Source: Endozoicomonas sp965208385 (lineage in GTDB: Bacteria > Pseudomonadota > Gammaproteobacteria > Pseudomonadales > Endozoicomonadaceae). Taken from it: a stretch of DNA of 64,000 nt. The position numbers and the translations under genes were made by a program. The DNA is taken from the NCBI GenBank assembly GCA_965208385.1, contig CBDBOO010000064.1:1-64000 (forward strand), given 5' to 3'. Below, piece by piece: positions 1 to 8,818 of this stretch. A model generated the notes under the pieces. It was given only the letters and a program-made list of their open reading frames with translations, had not been told where the DNA came from and did not search any database. Numbering within the stretch: position 1 is the stretch's first letter; each line of letters opens with the position of its first letter.

Positions 1-305
1 TTAAGGATTGTTATCAGCTGGGCAATATAACTTTCATTGAGTTCAGGCAATATCTGAGAATGGTCCACAGGCTGAAGCTGCTTGAGAAAATACCTGACTA
101 GGGACCAGTACTGGTCAATCCAGAGCAGGAAGGATCCAGATAAAGCATAACAGGCGGTCACTGATGCCTGAGAAACCGGTAACTGTTGTTGATATGAAAA
201 AGTGGATGTGGATACAGTGGCAAAGCTTGATCCTGACCAGAAGACGAGGGCCAAAATCATTAGGAGTACTCTGACAGAGCAGAGATGTATCCTGGTGCAT
301 AACAT
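1..305 (-). CDS. Exported hypothetical protein, C-terminus outside window
   Basis: An open minus-strand frame starts at an ATG at 305 and runs off the left edge, so about 101 residues are visible. The first 29 residues form a clear signal peptide: basic start, hydrophobic core (VLLMILALVFW) and an SSFA cleavage-type end. A second ATG at 260 would remove the basic part, so 305 is preferred. The mature part is rich in Ser, Thr and Gln, with a hydrophobic stretch around CYALSGSFLLWI. No family was recognised. The reading frame, not a match, is the evidence. Confidence 0.5.
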   Translation of the reverse strand, partial: MLCTRIHLCSVRVLLMILALVFWSGSSFATVSTSTFSYQQQLPVSQASVTACYALSGSFLLWIDQYWSLVRYFLKQLQPVDHSQILPELNESYIAQLITIL

Positions 306-428
306 CCTTTGTCTCGAACACTATTTTCTGTAATAAGGGCTCTAAAGATAGCAGATTCTAAACCCTTTGAAATTGAAGGTGCAGTGCTGTTCTCTGCGTT
401 CGCCCACATTATATTTGGTGTCATTTCC

Positions 429-923
429 TCACCAGGAAAGATCGCCCTGCCCAACGATCTCGTCTTTGTTCGGATAAACAAGATCAACCAGGTGCATTCC
501 ATCAGGCGTTTGCCAGAATCGTTCAGGATGAAATCCCATTTTTTTATATAACGTCATGGCGGGCAAGTTTGCTTGTGCTGTACTGACTTGAATGGGTTTG
601 CAAGGACTGGATATTATGATCAGCCTGAGAAGTCTACTGGCAAAGCCTGTGCGAAAAAAATCAGGGTCAACCACCAGACTGTGAATGCAGAGCTGGCTAT
701 GTTGCTCTTCAATCTCTATAAGTGCGGACAGGCGATTGTCGTTTATGAAACCATGAAAACTGCAGCTGGATTCCATAATGTCCTCCAGTGTCCGCCGCAG
801 TGGTGGGAAATCCCTGGCACCCAATAAGTCTGCCTCCAGTTTATAGGCTCGCTGGAAGAGGGTATGAATGGCCTGAGCGAAGACTTTGTCGGTATGAGGT
901 ATGGTGTGGAAGGCGGCGTTCAC
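429..923 (-). CDS. GNAT-family N-acetyltransferase
   Basis: This 164-residue protein has the GNAT layout: an N-terminal alpha/beta region, a central strand LCIHSLVVDPDFFRTGFA at the acetyl-CoA-binding motif A position, and a C-terminal ANLPAMTLYKKMGF stretch typical of motif B (aromatic YKKMGF end). In motif A the usual R/Q-x-x-G-x-G/A is read as RTGFAS. The family moves an acetyl group from acetyl-CoA to an amine; the substrate cannot be told. Its start overlaps the stop of the upstream SDR gene by 4 bases (ATGA), so the two are probably co-translated. Confidence 0.75.
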   Translation of the reverse strand: MNAAFHTIPHTDKVFAQAIHTLFQRAYKLEADLLGARDFPPLRRTLEDIMESSCSFHGFINDNRLSALIEIEEQHSQLCIHSLVVDPDFFRTGFASRLLRLIIISSPCKPIQVSTAQANLPAMTLYKKMGFHPERFWQTPDGMHLVDLVYPNKDEIVGQGDLSW

Positions 924-1669
924 CGGCCGCCGGCCAGATCAATAAATGTACCGGTAGCATAAGATGCTTCCGGGGAAACCAGCCAGCCAATCGCCTGGGC
1001 TACTTCTTCTGCTGTGCCACCTCGACCCATGGGAATCAGGTGCTTGATGCGTTCGATACGTTCAGGCTCGCCGCCATCAGCGTGAATATCTGTATGAATG
1101 AACCCTGGACGCACACAATTTACCCTGATGCCTTCTCTGGCTAACTCAATGGAGAGCCCTCTGGTGAGCGTATCGATGGCACCTTTTGATGCAGCGTAAT
1201 CCACATATTCACCGGCTGCCCCCACACGAGAGGCTGCAGAGGAAACATTCACTATCGCGCCACCGCTGCCGCCATTTTTATACGCCATTCGTTTTATGGC
1301 TTCCCGACAGCAGATAAAGTAACTGGTGACATTGGTGGTGAGAATGGTATTAACACGTTCTGCGGTCATTTGTTCTACCGGCATCTGCGGCTGAAGAATG
1401 CCAACATTATTCACCAGGCAGGTAATAGTGCCCAGCTCATTGTCTATGGTTTCAAATAGTTTATTGACGGCCTGATCATCAGAAACATCGGCCTGGATAG
1501 CGATGGCTTTGACTCCCGTTGCCCTGACTTCAGAGATCGTTTGCTCTGCTGCCACTGAATTATCTTTATAGTTGATGCAGAGGTTGTAACCGTTTTCAGC
1601 CAGCAGTTTTGCAGTGGCTGCGCCTATTCCACGACTGGATCCGGTAATGAGAGCAACTTTATTTTGCAT
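920..1669 (-). CDS. Short-chain dehydrogenase/reductase (SDR)
   Basis: A full-length classical SDR of 249 residues. The Rossmann motif TGSSRGIG is at residues 9-16, NNVG (the NNAG motif) at 87-90, and the catalytic Ser144, Tyr158 and Lys162 are in place (YAASK). The C-terminal PGFIHTDIH and GGR end are also typical. The family performs NAD(P)H-dependent oxidation or reduction of alcohols and ketones, and the sequence resembles FabG or glucose-dehydrogenase-like members without settling the substrate. It is the first gene of a pair with the downstream GNAT gene (4-base overlap). Confidence 0.85.
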   Translation of the reverse strand: MQNKVALITGSSRGIGAATAKLLAENGYNLCINYKDNSVAAEQTISEVRATGVKAIAIQADVSDDQAVNKLFETIDNELGTITCLVNNVGILQPQMPVEQMTAERVNTILTTNVTSYFICCREAIKRMAYKNGGSGGAIVNVSSAASRVGAAGEYVDYAASKGAIDTLTRGLSIELAREGIRVNCVRPGFIHTDIHADGGEPERIERIKHLIPMGRGGTAEEVAQAIGWLVSPEASYATGTFIDLAGGR

Positions 1670-1730
1670 TAACTGATTCCTGATGCGGATTATTATTATT
1701 TTATATTACTATTTGAAAACAGCTCTTCCA

Positions 1731-1766
1731 AACAGCTCTTCTAAGAAGGAAGGTGAAAGAGCTGTT
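1731..1766 (-). terminator. Possible terminator downstream of mtnN
   Basis: A 10-bp perfect inverted repeat (aacagctctt at 1731-1740, aagagctgtt at 1757-1766) lies 24 bases past the mtnN stop. On the minus strand it is followed by a second, partial copy of the repeat and a T/A-rich tract. Half-site duplication makes the fold ambiguous. Confidence 0.4.
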
Positions 1767-1789
1767 CTGTTTGATCAGGCTCTACCGGC

Positions 1790-2545
1790 TCAGGCGACGT
1801 CAGCCAATGGGGTATTGTCAGATATTTCTGCAATAATTGCGATTACCATCTTTGCTGAGTGAGTGGCAGCCGTTTCCAGAAACTGATCAAAACTGGTGCT
1901 GGATTCTTTACCGGCAATATCCGACAGTGAACGAATGATCAGAAAGGGTATGTCCATCTGATGACAAACCTGGGCAATTGCAGCCGCTTCCATTTCCACT
2001 GCTTTGGAAGAGGGGAATTTTTCCCTGGTTTCAGACACTCGTTGGGCACATTGCATGAACGAGTCACCAGTAATGATCAAACCCTTGTCGACCTGATGGT
2101 TGCCATTGAGCTTTTCCAGGGCAAGTAGCGCCTTGTTTACCAGTGTGCCGCAGGGTTCGAATGCCGCTGGTAACTGTGGCACCTGACCATGTTCGTAGCC
2201 GAACGCTGTCACATCCACATCATGATGTCTGACTTCAGTGGAAATAACCACATCGCCCACATTAAGGGCAGGGTCAAAACCGCCGGCTGATCCGGTATTA
2301 ATAATGCAGGTTGGTTTGAAACGATCAATCATTAATGTAGTGCCAATGGCGGCATTTACTTTACCAATGCCACATTGCTGTATAACAACAGAGTTACCGT
2401 GTAACTCTCCAGAGTAGAATTTCATTCCACCAAGAGACATTTCCTGACAATTGTCGAGTTGTTCACGAAGCAGTGTCACTTCCTGATCCATGGCTCCGAT
2501 TATACCGATCGTTTGTTTATTGTGGTTATACTGCTGGCTGCTCAC
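1790..2545 (-). CDS. mtnN: 5'-methylthioadenosine/S-adenosylhomocysteine nucleosidase
   Basis: The enzyme hydrolyses the N-glycosidic bond of methylthioadenosine and S-adenosylhomocysteine in the cytoplasm; the latter gives S-ribosylhomocysteine, the substrate of LuxS. The family start IGIIGAMDQEV is at residues 13-23, with Glu22 as the expected catalytic Glu. NTGSAGGFD, VEMEAAAIAQV (substrate-binding Glu) and SLSDIAG (catalytic Asp) follow. The listed start is a GTG with no strong Shine-Dalgarno, adding about 11 residues to the usual family N-terminus. It is transcribed divergently from luxS with 146 bp between, so the two sequential steps share a control region. Confidence 0.93.
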   Translation of the reverse strand: MSSQQYNHNKQTIGIIGAMDQEVTLLREQLDNCQEMSLGGMKFYSGELHGNSVVIQQCGIGKVNAAIGTTLMIDRFKPTCIINTGSAGGFDPALNVGDVVISTEVRHHDVDVTAFGYEHGQVPQLPAAFEPCGTLVNKALLALEKLNGNHQVDKGLIITGDSFMQCAQRVSETREKFPSSKAVEMEAAAIAQVCHQMDIPFLIIRSLSDIAGKESSTSFDQFLETAATHSAKMVIAIIAEISDNTPLADVA

Positions 2546-2691
2546 GTTAATATTGTCACTGCTGTAGAAAAAACCGGATTATCGTACCAGAAGACGGGCT
2601 GCAGACGTAGTGAATAATTGCCACAGCGCAACACTGTCTACTACCAGGTCAACTGAGTATAATTGCCGTCTTTTTCAGGAGGATTATTGTT

Positions 2692-3201
2692 ATGCCACTT
2701 CTAGACAGCTTCAGAGTTGATCACACCCGTATGGAAGCACCCGCAGTACGGATCGCAAAAACCATGCAGACTCCCAGTGGCGATACGATCACTGTATTTG
2801 ATTTGCGCTTTACTGTACCCAATGACGCACTATTGACCGAACGTGGAATTCATACTCTGGAACATTTGTTCGCTGGTTTTATGAGAGATCATCTCAATGG
2901 CAATGGCGTAGAAATTATTGATATTTCGCCAATGGGATGCCGCACAGGTTTTTATATGAGCCTGATTGGCACACCGGATGAACAGCGAGTGGCGAATGCA
3001 TGGCAGTCAGCCATGACTGATGTGTTGAAGGTGGCATCGGAGCAGGATATTCCGGAATTGAATGAATATCAGTGTGGTACTTATGCAATGCATTCTCTGG
3101 GAGAAGCGCAGAAAATTGCTAAAGATGTTCTCGCCAGTGGTATTAGTATTAATTCCAATGAAGCATTGAATCTCAGTGATGAGTTTCTGGCGAATCAGTA
3201 A
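2692..3201 (+). CDS. luxS: S-ribosylhomocysteine lyase, AI-2 synthase
   Basis: LuxS cleaves S-ribosylhomocysteine to homocysteine and the AI-2 precursor DPD. The protein has the normal length of 169 residues. The metal-binding HTLEH motif is at 54-58 and Cys128 is in YQC, the same positions as in the family, and the catalytic Glu57 is present. An AGGAGG site 9 bases upstream supports the ATG at 2692. A near-identical but broken copy lies about 6.4 kb downstream, so this copy is the only functional one here. A stem-loop follows the stop at once. Confidence 0.96.
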   Translation: MPLLDSFRVDHTRMEAPAVRIAKTMQTPSGDTITVFDLRFTVPNDALLTERGIHTLEHLFAGFMRDHLNGNGVEIIDISPMGCRTGFYMSLIGTPDEQRVANAWQSAMTDVLKVASEQDIPELNEYQCGTYAMHSLGEAQKIAKDVLASGISINSNEALNLSDEFLANQ

Positions 3202-3216
3202 AATCGACTCTGGTAA

Positions 3217-3254
3217 AACATCGGTCGGACTGAGTAATGCAGTCCGACGATGTT
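3217..3254 (+). terminator. luxS stem-loop terminator
   Basis: A 14-bp stem with one bulged G (aacatcg-g-tcggact paired with agtccgacgatgtt) lies 15 bases after the luxS stop and is followed by aatattt. The stem is also present after the decayed luxS copy (about 9832-9859), there with mismatches. The T-run is short, so intrinsic termination is likely but not certain. Confidence 0.6.
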
Positions 3255-3434
3255 AATATTTCTGGAATAAAAAATGATCCGTACAAGCTTTCCGGATCAA
3301 CAAAAGTCAGATTCTGCTGGAGTGTTTCAGGGGCTAAATTAGAAACGACAGAACTGACTCTTAAAACTGTTTTTATGGTTGTCTGATATCCATTTATTTC
3401 AAGCTTCTGTTTTAAAGTTTTTTTAAAACTTCTC

Positions 3435-3486
3435 ATAAAAGCATTTCATAAAAGCATTTCATAAAAGCATTTCATAAAAGCATTTC
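3435..3486. repeat. 13-bp tandem repeat, four copies
   Basis: The unit ataaaagcatttc is repeated exactly four times (3435-3447, 3448-3460, 3461-3473, 3474-3486). The paralogous region after luxS copy 2 (from about 10040) has only degenerate units, so the array changed after the duplication. Confidence 0.9.
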
Positions 3487-3616
3487 ATCAGCAATTCCCG
3501 ATGAATGCTGAGCCCCTTCTGCTGCAAAGCACACAGGCAGGTTGTAAAAAAAAGCCCTCGCACAATTTTAATCAACTAAAATAGACACTTACTACATTAC
3601 TGTCGTTTACCTGATT

Positions 3617-4207
3617 ATGGCTACCGCTATTATGAAGTACAGCAAGCACTTTAATGCCACAAATCTTATCAACAAGGTATTCGAGTGCTTTGGTAGAATT
3701 AAGGATCACCGATCTAGAAGTTGTCCTATTCCTTTTGAAAACTTCCTAATGTCTGCCTTTGCTATGATGCATCAAAAGTACGATTCTCTGTTAGGATTTG
3801 ATGATGAGCGGGTAGATAAAATCCGTTGCCATAATCTTGAAAAGCTGTATCACGTCAAAGATGGAAAAGTTCCGTCTGACACTCAAATGAGAGCAGTTGT
3901 TGATTTAATAAATCCTGACGATATTCGAAAACCATTTAAGAAGTTATTTTCTATTATTCAACGAAATGGTGCCCTCAACGGATTCAAATTCAATTGTGAT
4001 AAATTGAAAGACCATTATCTGCTGCCAATCGATGGCACCGGACTTTTTAATTCTGGGAAATGTGGCTGTAAAGACTGCTGCATTAAAAACGAAGGAAAGA
4101 AAAATGGTAAGTACTCAAAAAGTCCTGATTTTAGGAAAAGTTCAGTCATGACACCTATGCTTGTCAAACATGGATACGTCTCTTTCTACGGCACATGCCA
4201 AGAATGA
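3617..4207 (+). pseudogene. Transposase N-terminal fragment, interrupted
   Basis: About 180 residues of a DDE-type transposase N-terminus. It has the RIKDHRS..CPIPFENFLMSAFAMMHQKYDSLLGFD block and LLPIDGTGLFNSGKC, where the Asp of PIDGT is probably the first catalytic acid. The frame leaves the family after about KHGY (near 4165), where the next element begins. A central part of what appears to be the same transposase type reappears at about 8819-9084, so the gene looks split by the 4.6 kb segment between. Family not firmly assigned; it resembles ISNCY-type DDE transposases. Confidence 0.6.
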
Positions 4208-5990
4208 ACACCCAAGCCAAAAGGTGTTGGAGTATTTTGTTCAGCTTCAGGAAGCCCTCGCGTTGTCACAGAAAGAGAACGCTCTCCAGCAGGAGTTGAC
4301 TGCCAAGCTTCAGGCACAGGATGTTCAGCAGCAAGAGCAGATCACTCAGCTACAAGAGAAAGTCGAAGTCCTTGAGGTTGAGATCCGTCGCCTGAAAAAG
4401 CTGCCTTCCAGGCTAGACATCAAACCAAACAGCAAGCCCCCTGATGACTCAAACGATTCTCCCGGTGATCCACTGGCAGCAGATCAAAATGATGAATCTG
4501 ACCCAGATGGCGTTCCAAAGCATGAGGTCAGCAAGCCGGATGAAAGCACTCGCAATCAACGCAGGCAACCACTAAATCCACCTCCTGAAAAGAGTATATC
4601 TGCCCCGGCCTGTGATGTTCCTCCGGGGGCTACCTGGAACGGCACTACCCCCTTCCATATCCAGGATCTGGAGCTCAAGGCAACAAGTGTCGAATACTTG
4701 TTTGACCAATGGATAACACTGGTCGGGAAAACGGTCACTGCCAAGGCTCTGGCCAGTTTGCACGGGCATCACTATGGGGCAACATTGCAAGCCTGCATCC
4801 TTCACCAGTATTTCGGTTGTGGTGTTACCCAACCGCAGCTGCTGGAATGGCTCTGGGATATTGGTATCGCCATCTCGCTGGGAGAACTCAGCAATCTGAT
4901 AACAAAGGGCCATGATCAGTTTTACAGCGAAAAGGATGAGATTCTAGCCACTGGCCTTCGCTGTTCAAGCTGTGTTCAGACAGACGACACAGGTGCAAGG
5001 TATCAAGGTCAAAACGGTGTTTGCACTATTGTTTGCACCATTGTTTGCACCATTGTTTGCACCATTGTTTGCACCATTGTTTGCACCATTGTCTGCAACG
5101 AGTCATTTGCCTGGTACGCAACCACGAACAGCAAAAGCCAGGAGAATTTTCTAAGCCTTCTGCATCGACCCTTTCGGACGTACGCGCTGACAGAGGATGC
5201 CCTGGATTATCTGAGAGTACTTAAATATCCTCAAAAATGGCTGCGTGAACTCCAGCAGTACGTTGGGGTGACCTTTCTGAGCCATATGGCCTGGAAGGCC
5301 TGCATGAAAGACCATGGCCTGACAGGCAAAAAACGCCTGCAGCAAGCCAGTGAAGCCTTGATTTATGCCAGTTTGATAGAACATGGTTCAGGGCATCTGA
5401 CGACCTTCGGCGATGGCGCACAGCAGTTCAATGTGTTCAAGCACGCTCAGTGCTGGATACATGCAGAGCGACTGCTGGCCAAGGTTCACCCTGTCAATGA
5501 GCCGCAGGCCAGGGCTCAGAAATGGTGCCGGACAGGGCTCTGGGTGATTTATGATGACCTGAAAGCCTTCAAGGCTGAGCCTTCCGAAGAGAACGCCATG
5601 AAGGTGCGACTTGGCTTTTTGGCTTTAATCAAGACACGCTCTGGCTGTAGTGCCCTCCAAAAAGCACTCTCAAGCCTTGCCGTCATAGAAGAAGAGCTAT
5701 TGCTGGTACTGAAATATCCGAGCCTTCCGTTGCACAACAACCTGAGTGAAAGCCTGATACGGGAATACGTCAAGCGACGAAAGATCAGCGGCGGTACGCG
5801 AAGCGAAGCAGGACGGCAAAGTTGCGACACCTTTGTCAGCTTGAAGAAAACATGTCGCCTATATGGTGTTCCATTCTGGGACTATCTGACAGACCGATTA
5901 AACGGTACCGGCTTATTCCCAAGGCTGGGCGAGATCATTGAAACCGCTTCTTTCCTGCTACCCTGCGGCTTACCCAAGGTTACTGCGTGA
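4170..5990 (+). CDS. IS66-family transposase
   Basis: A 606-residue transposase from the ATG at 4170. Order of parts: an N-terminal coiled coil (ALALSQKENALQQELTAKLQAQ region) ending in RRLKKLPSRLDIKPNSKPP, a basic proline-rich linker, a DDE core starting at TDDTGARYQGQNG (first Asp), a GDGAQQFN/HAERLLAKVHP part, and the final NNLSESLIREYVKRRKISGGTRSEAGR with the catalytic Glu (NxxSE). The companion IS66 ORFs are absent. Inside the core a 12-bp repeat adds five extra CTIV units, probably harmful for activity. The stop overlaps the start of the next gene. Confidence 0.85.
   Translation: MDTSLSTAHAKNEHPSQKVLEYFVQLQEALALSQKENALQQELTAKLQAQDVQQQEQITQLQEKVEVLEVEIRRLKKLPSRLDIKPNSKPPDDSNDSPGDPLAADQNDESDPDGVPKHEVSKPDESTRNQRRQPLNPPPEKSISAPACDVPPGATWNGTTPFHIQDLELKATSVEYLFDQWITLVGKTVTAKALASLHGHHYGATLQACILHQYFGCGVTQPQLLEWLWDIGIAISLGELSNLITKGHDQFYSEKDEILATGLRCSSCVQTDDTGARYQGQNGVCTIVCTIVCTIVCTIVCTIVCTIVCNESFAWYATTNSKSQENFLSLLHRPFRTYALTEDALDYLRVLKYPQKWLRELQQYVGVTFLSHMAWKACMKDHGLTGKKRLQQASEALIYASLIEHGSGHLTTFGDGAQQFNVFKHAQCWIHAERLLAKVHPVNEPQARAQKWCRTGLWVIYDDLKAFKAEPSEENAMKVRLGFLALIKTRSGCSALQKALSSLAVIEEELLLVLKYPSLPLHNNLSESLIREYVKRRKISGGTRSEAGRQSCDTFVSLKKTCRLYGVPFWDYLTDRLNGTGLFPRLGEIIETASFLLPCGLPKVTA
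5019..5090 (+). repeat. 12-bp minisatellite inside the IS66 transposase
   Basis: Six consecutive 12-bp units (gtttgcactatt, then five gtttgcaccatt) encode CTIV repeats in frame, right after the first catalytic Asp region (DDTGARYQGQNG). One unit is expected in an unexpanded gene; the other five look like slippage products. Because the unit is a multiple of three, the frame is kept. Confidence 0.9.
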
Positions 5991-8716
5991 AGTGGTGCAA
6001 GAACCTTCTGATACTGCTGATGGTGATAAGCTCTTTACGCTTGTCGGCAGGCATACTGGAACAGCCCCTGTTTCTTTTTTACGAAAATCCCGATGGCGTA
6101 TTCTCCCCACCCCATGGTCGTTGGGGGAGTGACCCTATGGTGTTTCTCTCCCGTCTCTCTGGCGACCTGCCTGATTTTGGGCAGCATCCAGAAGTTGACC
6201 GGGATGGCGTGTCATTATGCATTGAACCCGATATGCCAGACCTTTCGCAGGAACCAGACATCCCCAGTTGTTTGCCCTTGCCAGAAGGGACCGACAGAGT
6301 GATTGTGCATATGGATGGTAATCACTCAGGCCAGCATCAGTCGGTCTTGATTTTTCCGGTCAATAAGATAGGGCCTCCAATAAATAGAGCCATTCCAGAG
6401 ACCAATGAGAAGACCAGCGTCTTCCCCCTGGCCTGTGAGCAGGACGCTTGTGTTGCCTGGGATTATGATGGGCGAATACACCTATTTGATGTCTCAGAAG
6501 CCATCTTTTCCCCAGGGCTTGTGACCATTGAAACGAAAGCCCGAACGACTTGGGAGGTGGTTCAGTCCATCGATCAAAATGGCAACGTTATTTACTTATG
6601 GTATGACCAGGACGGTCACCTTCATACCATCAGTGAATGGGAGTTCAAGCGACGGCTTTCGATGTATTTTCAAAACTTGCTGGAGTTTCTGTATCCTGAG
6701 TATTTTGGCTCCTCTATCCCTGCCGGGGGAGGCTGGCATCAGTGGCAATACTGGAAAGTTCGCAGAACAGCGGATCGCCCGGAAAACACCGGCCAGCAGC
6801 GACGGTCAGCCCAGCAGGCACGACGCCAATCAGGGAGAAAGGTAAAGCTTGTTCCGTTTGTACCGCCAGAACAACAAGCCAGCCTCACACCACATCAGCC
6901 CCGTCATCAAAATGCTTGGCCATCACCATCACCATCATCATCATCATCATCCTCCTCACCATCACCATCACCATCACCATCACCATCACCATCACCATCA
7001 CCATCACCATCACCATCAAGCGGGGCCATTGGGGGAGCTGTTGAAAATGAAATCGATGGATTGCTGAAGGAATTTACATCGGGTGATATCCAAAGAATTG
7101 CAGCCCAATATAATGAAAACTATCACGGCAGGAAACATGGCTCGTATTGTCACAGGATAAAACAAGCCACCCAAACCCGCGGGGAGCCACTGACCGATGC
7201 CGAAAAGCAGAGTTTTGTGCCATTCATGCTTCATTTATCTAAAGTCGTCTATTCCTTTCACGGAAGAAGTCTGAGCACTTGTACTCATAGCCTGGTGGTC
7301 AGTCAATTGCTCTACCCGCCTCGTTCTGCCAAGGAAAAAAACACTGAGCCAGACGACGGAGGCAAGGAAATAAAAGAAGCACAAGCGGCTCTAAATAAAA
7401 GCTTAATAAGCAGGGTTCAAACTCTGGCGCTGGCAAAGGCAAATAATCCAAAAGGCTTTGATGAACGGGCGATCAGTAACCTGTTATGGGCGCTGACGAA
7501 ACTGGTGGAGAACGGAAAGCTCCAGCTGGATCAGGGCGGCCCGACCAGTCAGGCGGTGACGGCGCTGTTGCCGCAGGTGGTGAGCCATCAGGGCAAATTC
7601 ATTTCTCAACACGTCTCCAACCTGCTGTTGGCGCTGGCGAAACTGGTGGAGCACGGACTGCTCCAGCCGGATCAGTGCGGCCTGACCAGCCAGGCGGTGA
7701 TGGCGCTGCTGCCGAAGGTGGTGAGCCATCAGGGCGAATTCATTTCTCAACACGTCTCCAACCTGCTGTTGGCGCTGGCGAAACTGGTGGAGCACGGACT
7801 GCTCCAGCCGGATCAGTGCGGCCTGACCAGCCAGGCGGTGATGGCGCTGCTGCCGAAGGTGGTGAGCCATCAGGGCGAATTCATTTCTCAACACGTCTCC
7901 AACCTGCTGTGGGCGCTGACGAAACTGATGGAGAACGGACTGCTCCAGCTGGATCAGGGCGGTCTGGCCAGCCAGGCGGTGACGGCGCTGTTGCCGCAGG
8001 TGGTGAGCCACCAGGGCTATTTCACTTCTCAAGGGATCGCCAACCTGCTGTGGGCGCTGGCAGCGCTAGGAGATGGGGTTAGTCTGAATGAGGTTTTAAA
8101 TATACTCAGAACGATGGACATTAATGCGATTGAGTTATGGCGAGATCAGGAAAAGGAAATGACTCTCTGGGCCTTGACCGTCTTTCTGGCAAGGGGTGGG
8201 GAAGCAAGCCTCCTGCGTCCCCCGATGAAGAGACTCTATGATGCTTTAACAGGCGAAAAAGGAAATAACTCAAATATCAGGCGTTCGATTATGCGGCTGT
8301 CCGGAACCTGGCTGGAAGAATCCCTGCGAGATATCCCGTTGCCCAAGTATAAAACCACTGTCTCCCATCCTCACAGGGAACTGGATGCGGCCTTAAGGCA
8401 AAACTTTCCTGATCACACTCTTGAAATGGAGGCCTCAGTTGATGGTTTGCCGCCGGTTGACCTTTTATTCCCTTTAAAAAAAGTGGTAGTTGAGGTGCAG
8501 GGCGCACACCACTACGTGGACAAAGGAAAAAAGCTCAGGAATGGGAGCACTATCCTTAAAATCAGTACCTACGAAAAGCTTGGGTACAAAGTATTTGAAA
8601 TACCTGCCTCAGATGTGACTAACGTAGAAAAGCAGGAGCAATTGCTGAGAGAGCTGCGTGCTTATTTCTCGAATAAGGATAACTCAGCGGACAGCTCTGT
8701 TGAGTCAGATTTATGA
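5987..8716 (+). CDS. Secreted-type octotricopeptide-like repeat / RAP-domain protein
   Basis: A 909-residue mosaic protein. Residues 1-22 (KNLLILLMVISSLRLSAG) look like a signal peptide. A region of unknown type follows to about 305, then a Ser/Pro linker at about 310-344. Four 47-residue helical repeats occupy about 491-678, with a partial fifth; each has a SNLLLALAKLVEHG-type helix and a SQAVMALLPKVVSHQG-type helix. About 815-880 is a C-terminal RAP domain (VDLLFPLKKVVVEVQGAHHY ... LGYKVFEI). In eukaryotic organelles, FASTK/OPR-RAP proteins bind RNA, and RAP has a nuclease-like fold; RNA binding here is inferred from that. The GTG start at 5987 overlaps the IS66 stop, so the true start may be internal. 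Export of such a protein is unusual and suggests a host-directed or envelope role. Confidence 0.75.
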   Translation: MKWCKNLLILLMVISSLRLSAGILEQPLFLFYENPDGVFSPPHGRWGSDPMVFLSRLSGDLPDFGQHPEVDRDGVSLCIEPDMPDLSQEPDIPSCLPLPEGTDRVIVHMDGNHSGQHQSVLIFPVNKIGPPINRAIPETNEKTSVFPLACEQDACVAWDYDGRIHLFDVSEAIFSPGLVTIETKARTTWEVVQSIDQNGNVIYLWYDQDGHLHTISEWEFKRRLSMYFQNLLEFLYPEYFGSSIPAGGGWHQWQYWKVRRTADRPENTGQQRRSAQQARRQSGRKVKLVPFVPPEQQASLTPHQPRHQNAWPSPSPSSSSSSSSPSPSPSPSPSPSPSPSPSPSSGAIGGAVENEIDGLLKEFTSGDIQRIAAQYNENYHGRKHGSYCHRIKQATQTRGEPLTDAEKQSFVPFMLHLSKVVYSFHGRSLSTCTHSLVVSQLLYPPRSAKEKNTEPDDGGKEIKEAQAALNKSLISRVQTLALAKANNPKGFDERAISNLLWALTKLVENGKLQLDQGGPTSQAVTALLPQVVSHQGKFISQHVSNLLLALAKLVEHGLLQPDQCGLTSQAVMALLPKVVSHQGEFISQHVSNLLLALAKLVEHGLLQPDQCGLTSQAVMALLPKVVSHQGEFISQHVSNLLWALTKLMENGLLQLDQGGLASQAVTALLPQVVSHQGYFTSQGIANLLWALAALGDGVSLNEVLNILRTMDINAIELWRDQEKEMTLWALTVFLARGGEASLLRPPMKRLYDALTGEKGNNSNIRRSIMRLSGTWLEESLRDIPLPKYKTTVSHPHRELDAALRQNFPDHTLEMEASVDGLPPVDLLFPLKKVVVEVQGAHHYVDKGKKLRNGSTILKISTYEKLGYKVFEIPASDVTNVEKQEQLLRELRAYFSNKDNSADSSVESDL
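6918..7018 (+). repeat. Hexanucleotide microsatellite coding a Ser-Pro linker
   Basis: A run based on the hexamer atcacc, with a pure atc stretch inside, encodes (SP)n and a Ser8 block in the RAP protein. The other forward frames would read poly-His or Ile-Thr, so the repeat stays open in all of them. Expansion or contraction by whole hexamers keeps the frame. Confidence 0.9.
7457..8020 (+). repeat. Four 141-bp coding repeats of the RAP protein
   Basis: Units at 7457-7597, 7598-7738, 7739-7879 and 7880-8020, then a partial fifth. The second and third appear identical base for base except at the very start of the first boundary; units 1 and 4 differ at scattered positions. Each encodes one 47-residue two-helix repeat. 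Such identity points to recent unit duplication or gene conversion. Confidence 0.9.
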
Positions 8717-8818
8717 AACTGCAGAGGAAGGCGAGGAAAAAGGCTGGTTTTCAGCTGCTGAAGAATCATAGCTGACAGGAGATGTTCGGCCAGTCCAGCA
8801 TTTTCTGAGAACATACGA

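Noticed and set aside
3173..3436. 87-residue minus-strand open frame overlapping the luxS 3' end, with a near-identical twin at 9778-10041
   Set aside because: The likeness is explained by the segment duplication. The frame crosses the luxS stop and terminator stem and shows no family.
6849..7067. Poly-His open frame (HHHHHHHHHHPP...)
   Set aside because: It is the second frame of the hexamer microsatellite that codes for the Ser-Pro linker. Poly-His metal binding is not supported.
7484..8082. Long Gly/Ala-rich and Arg/His-rich open frames on both strands across the RAP repeats
   Set aside because: They are shadows of the 141-bp coding repeats; the RAP frame explains the region.
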